A stretch of 64,000 bases of DNA from Brienomyrus brachyistius (Eukaryota > Chordata > Actinopteri > Osteoglossiformes > Mormyridae). Both the position numbers and the translations under genes were made by a program. The notes below the pieces were generated by a model that saw nothing but the letters and a program-made list of their open reading frames with translations, had not been told where the DNA came from and did not search any database. This document shows, one piece after another, positions 58,255 to 64,000 of the stretch (the stretch's first letter is position 1; every line of letters starts with the position of its first letter). The DNA lies in assembly GCF_023856365.1 (NCBI RefSeq), contig NC_064548.1:7427642-7491641 (forward strand), in the 5' to 3' direction.

Positions 58255-58460
58255 GCAGAAAGTGTGCGGCTCAGTGGGTTAAGCCTCTGTGCTTCTGATT
58301 GGAAGGCTGTCGGTTTGAATAACATCTTCAGCAGAATAATCACATGTATTTGGGCCCTTGAACAAGGCCCTTGACCCCCAAAAATCGCCCAAGGGTGCCA
58401 GCTAAATGGCCTGACCCTGCGCTCAGACCCCAAGCTTCACGCTCTCCTGTATGTCTGTGT
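58255..58460 (+). repeat. tRNA-derived SINE
   Basis: Head: GCGGCTCAGTGGGTTAAGCC (A-box region), then GATTGGAAGGCTGTCGG and a B-box GGTTTGAATAAC. Body: GGGCCCTTGAACAAGGCCCT, then TGACCCCCAAAAATCGCC. The same heads occur at 6570-6722 on the other strand, so these are two members of one family. The B box is nearly consensus (GGTTCRANNCC). Confidence 0.75.
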
Positions 58461-58466
58461 GTTTAT

Positions 58467-58939
58467 AGCACTGTGCAAAAGTCTTACGCAGTCGAAAGAA
58501 ATGTTATTTAAAAGCTATTTATCTGGGTAGTACGTGCACTTTTGCTCAGAACAAAAATCACAGTCTAATTTAGCTTCAGAACATATGCAGTATAAAAACT
58601 AGTAAGAATTTCTTTCACTCTCCAAGCAGTTATTGATATCTAGTTAGATGAACACCGTTTCAGTTCCCAAACCTCTCCTCAGGGGCACCAGAGCCATTCC
58701 ATGTGTTTATTAAATTTTACCACTAGCTCACTTAATTAGTTAAAAAAGTCCATAAGATACGGATTAGCTATAAGAGGTGCGCTAGTAATCGAGCAAAAGG
58801 ACACATGGGTATACTTCATGGAAAGGTTTTGAAATGGCTGAGCTTCCACAGTTTGACAGCCATAACAGCACTGTTTACACCAACAAGAAAATCATTTAAG
58901 CATCATCGTCTCTGGCTGCCGGAGACTTTTGCACAGTAT
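58467..58939. mobile_element. Tc1/mariner-like miniature element
   Basis: Left ACTGTGCAAAAGTCTTACGC and right reverse complement ACTGTGCAAAAGTCTCCGGC are inverted terminal repeats of at least 15 identical bases. TA lies close to both outer ends, consistent with a Tc1/mariner target site, although a few end bases are altered. About 470 bases, AT-rich interior, no transposase. It abuts the SINE. Confidence 0.75.
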
Positions 58940-60799
58940 CGTACGTCTCAAAGATAGAGCATGATGGGATATGAAGAAACTAAAACATTCCCATATACCT
59001 GTCTTTCTGCAAATGGCAAATAAAGCATCATCTCATTTTAATTTCATTCAGACTCTGCAGTAGTGGAAAGCCCCCGCCCACCCAAAGAGTGGGAAGGGTG
59101 GGGTGGCTCGTCCACTATACAAGGTGTGGGGTGACGGGGGCGCTGGGTGGAGGTCCTGCAGCTGGACGCCTGGCATAGCCCTCTGGGGGGAGCTGAGGCC
59201 CTGTTTACAGCTGCACTCCTGAAGAGTGCCGCTCACATACTCTGAATTCCTCTCTCCCATTTATACCCTTGAATGGACAACATGTGAGCGTCTGAATCTG
59301 AGATATGACTCCGGCAAAAAATACCCACCGTTTTCCCTTCCATTATAACCTGAAGGGCTCAGCTGGGACATCATTTTTTAATTTTAGCATCAACATTTTG
59401 ACAGGGGAATAACGGGAAACAGCGAAAGCAAGGCTCTAGAGATGCTGGACGTTCCAGAATGCTCCGAATGCAGTATGGTTCATGACATCTGCTGCTCAGG
59501 GGAAGCGGAACATACACAAACACACCCTCTGTGAAAATAATTGTATATTTTTCCCAAATAGAAGCAAAACAGAGATATCCTTCGAGCCCAGGACAGTAAT
59601 AGGGATGGGGGGGTGCAGTCAAGGGTAGGTCAGCATGGGGTGAGCAAGCAGGACCTGTAGGGGTGCTGACCCCGCAGACGTGTCAGCAGCCATGCAGCCC
59701 GGCAGCAGCGCTGCCATTATGCGCCGTGAGCAAACAAACACACGGGAGCACTTGAAAGGGCTTGGGGGAGCTGGAGGGGTCAAGCGGGCTGGAGGGGGCC
59801 AGAGATGGTCAGATAACCCCTCCTCAGGATGGATAGGGCAGCTGGCGGCCTCACCAGCAGATCTGGCGGCGATACGGGCCCTACGCCCAGGTCAGGTCTC
59901 TCGGGTTACCCCGCTGTCTCCTATTGGGTTTCCGTGCCCCTCCCCTCGCCTTGGACATGGACTTGCTCGCAGGTTGCCCCTGAAGGGAGCACAAAGGATA
60001 GATGGAATGTGCCATTTGGCCACAGAGAGCGGAGGGTGTCGAAGGGGGGCAGGGGTATGCCCTGCCACAGCCAAAATGAAGGGTCCATTTTGGGCAAAGC
60101 CCTTGTCAGGGTGACTCTGGGTACAAATGCATCCTGTTTAAGTCACTCAGCACCGAGTCATGGCACACTATGAAGCTGAAGAGCTCTCCTTTTCATGGAG
60201 ACAAAGGAGTGGAGGAACGAGACAGATAAAACCTCTTTTGTTCATCAAAGACAGGCCAGTTACATGGAGCACTGAAGCTGAGCTTGTATGCATTATGCTG
60301 TGAGGGTAAGGACATGCCGTGCTGTAGGTCAGTACAGCAGCTCACACTCAACTCAGCTCGGACCAGCTGTGATCAGCCTGACAGCTTCATCATCACTTGG
60401 ACTGAGGGCAACGATCAGCCTCCGCAGAGCGACGCGGCTTTCAGGAGCAGATCTCACACGGGACATCCAGCAGCACTGGGGAAGACCTCCTTATGCAGAC
60501 CCAAAGCTCCACAGCATCATGGGAATGGGTGCCCAATTTATGGAAGCCTCCCCTTCTATGACACATCGGAACTTTATCATAAACACAGAGGGCGCCGTTT
60601 GTCAGGGAACTTGCTGACCTCTGAACCTACCCCATGCCGGCTGGCCTGCGGTGCCCCTGTGAGGGATGACCCCTCTCGCCTCTCAGCCTATGCAGCACTC
60701 ATCATGGTTCTCAGGGCAGAATTATTCACCATGACTTATGTATCTGCTCCCTACACCTAATGTTAATGCCCTGTTGCAAAATTATTTAATTTTTAAAAG
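58940..60799. other. intergenic, nothing recognised
   Basis: No credible gene. Frames in 59680-60173 and 60284-60760 carry no domain and lie in ordinary GC-moderate sequence. Confidence 0.5.
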
Positions 60800-60838
60800 G
60801 TACAGAAGAAGCGGTTTGGAAAATGGATGGATGGAGAA
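60800..60838 (+). repeat. 3' tail of a fish repeat
   Basis: GGTACAGAAGAAGCGGTTTG followed by GAAAATGGATGGATGG matches the terminal (ATAAGCGGTT...GAAAATGGATGGATGG) end of the repeat type seen at 51525-51775. Only the tail remains. Confidence 0.55.
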
Positions 60839-63429
60839 GGTACAGAAGACTGGAATACATTCTTTTCCAAGCAGCAAATTGTCCACGAGGCTTTGTTCTA
60901 TACTGGATACATGAAGACTGGAGTGGCATCGCATAAAGGAATTTCTGTAGGTTATCACAAAGATGCCATTACTCTCGACCTTTCACGACGCCCATCCAGC
61001 GCCTGCAATCGGACAGCACTGCCCCGCCCCCACCACATGCCCCGCCCCTTCCGCTAGCCCCACCCCATGCCATACTGCCAGACGCTTTTCTGTGTGCCTT
61101 TGTTTCACTCTCAAACAACCAGGTGCATGAGGTGTCTCAGACTCTCCGTCAAAAACACGTAAAAGCGCCTTTCTAAGTAGTCTTGCCCGATGCAAAGACA
61201 ATTCACACAAGACGCATCCGAGGGAGATCTCCAAGGGAAGGGCCAGCGGGCTCGTCCCTCCCAACAGAGACGTTCCCAGAGGCACTGAGTGGATGGGCAG
61301 GTTAGTGGCAGAGTCACTGACATGGGCAGGATGCCACTCAACAGGTCACTGTGTGCAGCGTGGGGGGGAGGGGGGGGGGGAATCAGCAAGGGCTCAGGAC
61401 CGTTCTGCGGGAATCTGGCAACGGCTTTGCACATGGAATTCATCCATATCCTGCCGGTTTAAAGGAGCCGGAGACTGCTGCGGTAGGAGCCCCTCCAAAT
61501 AGCTCCATCTCTGGGACGGGAGCCCAGTGATCCGGTGGAGTGGAGCGGTCATGAAAGGGGGACCGCCTCGCGCTCGCGGTCATCACGCCGTGCGCTGACA
61601 GTCCTGTGAACTGGAGCGCAGTCACCAGCAGAAACGCCACGTCTGCTGAAGAGCACATCAAGGCCGTGTAACCAACACACAAAACATCTATGAGACCTTG
61701 AGGTGCCCCAAGGTGATGATACCCTGCAGAAGCTTCCTCACACTCCTCCTCCATTATGAGGTCTTTCCTTCCTTTCAGCACTTTGGCTGGTCAAACAAGT
61801 CAAACTCAATGAGGCGCCCCCCCTTGCTGTCATTATGGTTCAGGATCCTACAGAGCAGGTTTACATGCACAGTGAACATCCTTTACATGCTTAAAAAGTG
61901 TCCATCACTCTTGCACGGCTGTCTGCTGCTCTGCATGGATATTCTGCTCAAAGGTTAGCATGTTGTTATCCTCTGCCAAGGCACAGCTGCTTCTTAAAGA
62001 TGGTTGAGGTATGGAGGTGCTGTGCTGATTGGCTGCAGCATTAGTAATGCTCAAAGCCCGAGCTGGACAACGAACAGACTTAAAGAGAATTAAACTGAGG
62101 AAGGTTTCTTCAGGGCTGAAGCCAACCTGTTCCTTTTCAATGATTCTGCTGACCTAGATGCTTGGCGTCTACTTCTGCTTATGGGAAATTACAGTCACAT
62201 TTGAACGCTATGTCTTTGTTTACTGGAAAGAAAAACAGTATGATGATGTTCCGGCTGGTATTTGGTTTAAGTAAATGAGGCCCAGAAGAGGTCAAATTGC
62301 TCTGTCTTCTGCATGGAAACAGCCCGAAGCACACAGCAGACCAGCGTCACTCTCAAAAGTAATTTGAGAGCAAAGGCACGTTCGGCCCAGATATACATTC
62401 TGCAGTTACCCCTAGACCAAAAGAGCTTTTCCTCCACCTATACCGAAGCAACTACGATCCTGAGGCAGGTTGGAGTCTATTCTAAGGAATTCAAGATACC
62501 TGCTTTAAATGTCCAAGGGGTTAAACCCTGTTAGCAGTGCTATGTGTAGGAAGTAGGAAGAGTGTCTTAGACACATACCTTGGAGCGCAAAGGCCTACAT
62601 TATGGGGAGGAGGGGGCAATGCAGGGTGTCTCTGATAGGGTATCATGATCTAACCGGATACCACGAAAAGTGTGCCCCCTTCAGGTCAAAGTCATTAACG
62701 ATGCACTCTAAGAAATGACCAGGGCTGCCCCAGAGCACCACCGAGGTATCTGCGGCTGACAATATCATTAATGTCACAGGTGCCCAGACCCTGTAAGGTG
62801 GCATCCCTTGTGATGGCAGGTAGTGGGCCAGCGGTCAGCCAGCAATTTCTTCTAAAATAAGAATGGGGGGGGGGAGGGGGAGTGACTAGCAGCTCCCGCA
62901 AAGTTTCTCGGTTAAATGAGGCGTGTGCTTTTACGTAGTCCTTCCGAAAGGCAAAGGGCGTGTCCTCTGCCAGTCACAGTGTGCAGTTGGCCTGGGGTGT
63001 AGAGTGTAGAACGCCCCCCTACCTCACCCCCCAGCACAATGAGGAGGGTCACAGGGCCATTTTGTGTGTGGGTACTTGAGGAGGGGGGGGATAAATTAAA
63101 CATGGAGATGGGGCATGTTTGGGTCCCTGATGGGCAAAGTTGGGCTCACGGACGAACATGAGAGGGGTCAGGGGTCACGCAGCCTCAGATCGCACAACGC
63201 CCCTCAAAGAGGCGCAGCGTGTAATTGCCAGGGTGGGGGGTGTCATTTATACACCTGTCACGGGCCAGCTCGGGGGCCAGGGGTCACGCACCAATTTGTT
63301 CAGAGGCAAGACTCCCAAAACATCCATCTCCAGGTGCCCAGTCACTCCTGGCTGGAGCCGGGTCACCTGGAGGCGGCCAGGCCCCAAGAGCAACCGCGGC
63401 AGCCCCCACGGAGGGAAAGCAGCTGCCAG
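60839..63429. other. intergenic, nothing recognised
   Basis: No credible gene. Frames such as 61440-61781 minus and 63115-63459 plus carry no domain. G runs occur near 61360-61380 and 62867-62880. Confidence 0.5.
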
Positions 63430-63695
63430 CAATCAGCAAACCTACTTTTATCTACTTGAACATAATTAATTATGGTATTGCATATTCCACATCCATCCTT
63501 TGTGAACAATTACCAATGGCTTAAAATAAGTTTTCCTGATTAAATAAACTGTTGTGACATTTATTTATTCAGGACTGACAAATATGTATGGTTAATTTTA
63601 TTAAGACGAGGCCCACACTTATTTAATCAGACAAACATGAATGAATCGTGTATCATTGATTGGACTTCACAAAAGGCTCTTTACTGCACCCTGGT
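63430..63695. promoter_or_regulatory. candidate conserved noncoding element
   Basis: Unique AT-rich block with GAACATAATTAATTATGG (a palindromic homeodomain-type site), GAACAATTACCAATGGC, ATGGTTAATTTTATTAAGAC and CTTATTTAATCAG. The abrupt composition change from the GC-rich left flank is notable. Motif-based only. Confidence 0.35.
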
Positions 63696-64000
63696 GAGCG
63701 TTATCTGTAATAACAGTCAGTGCCTTTTAGGGATGTAGCTACACTGATACACTCTGCAATGAAGAATCCCAGCCTTATGAATTCTTTGTTCCAGAGGAAC
63801 CACACTGTTCCTAAGACCAGTTAGTCAAGAGTAAAAAGCCCTGTGCTGCTCTGAGGCGGCATGCCGGTAGCTGGGTTCCCAGAGGGTCTCAACGAGCCAC
63901 CGCTGGCCCTGACCCGTGTGGTGGCACCTTTGAAGCAGATGCCGCTTTTAGGCCCCACAAGCTTCCCATGAGAGACGCGCCGTTTACGAATCGCCACCTG
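63696..64000. other. intergenic to the window edge
   Basis: No gene or repeat recognised. Confidence 0.5.

Noticed and set aside
4481..64000. gli2 or other coding exons expected from human synteny
   Set aside because: I looked for the five C2H2 zinc-finger exons and other recognisable domains in all frames and found none, so the neighbour lies outside the window.

Overview
This is vertebrate nuclear DNA, almost certainly from a ray-finned fish. The evidence is one split vertebrate gene exon with a canonical splice acceptor, no bacterial-style gene packing, fish-type interspersed repeats (an L2-like LINE, tRNA-derived SINEs, Tigger, hAT and Tc1 miniature elements, and a repeat bounded by CA microsatellites), and many minisatellites. 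The species cannot be named from the sequence.

Only one protein-coding gene is supported. The window opens inside the single intron of inhbb (inhibin/activin beta-B). The last coding exon is at 2226-3001. It encodes the C-terminal half of the prodomain, a RIRKR furin site and a complete 115-residue activin-B chain with nine cysteines. A 3' UTR of about 1.5 kb follows, with a poly(A) signal at 4454. Exon 1, with the start codon and signal peptide, lies upstream of the window.

The remaining 59.5 kb (4.5-64 kb) has no recognisable coding exon. In human the region downstream of INHBB is a long gene-poor interval leading to GLI2, and this stretch looks like the fish counterpart. That is inference from known synteny, because no gli2 exon is present. 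Several AT-rich, low-repeat blocks with clustered homeodomain-type TAATTA/ATTA motifs, including 14.9-15.8, 17.4-18.9, 20.3-21.0, 36.2-37.0, 49.3-49.6, 56.3 and 63.5 kb, are candidate conserved regulatory elements. No alignment was possible here.

The most striking feature is the load of unrelated tandem arrays, roughly 9 kb or about 14% of the window by hand estimate. The largest are a 73-bp array (47.3-49.1 kb) with exact spacing and a 365-bp five-unit higher-order repeat, a 12-14-bp-based array (49.9-53.05 kb) apparently split by an inserted AT-rich element, and a 25-bp array (22.2-23.6 kb). Transposon relics include two LINE reverse-transcriptase fragments on the minus strand (31.7-32.9 and 33.2-34.1 kb), a pair of related inverted-repeat elements (28.5 and 38.4 kb), and smaller DNA transposons at 42.5, 54.7 and 58.5 kb. 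Most long open frames in the window are by-products of repeats or GC-rich sequence. I found no evidence of a novel multi-gene system.
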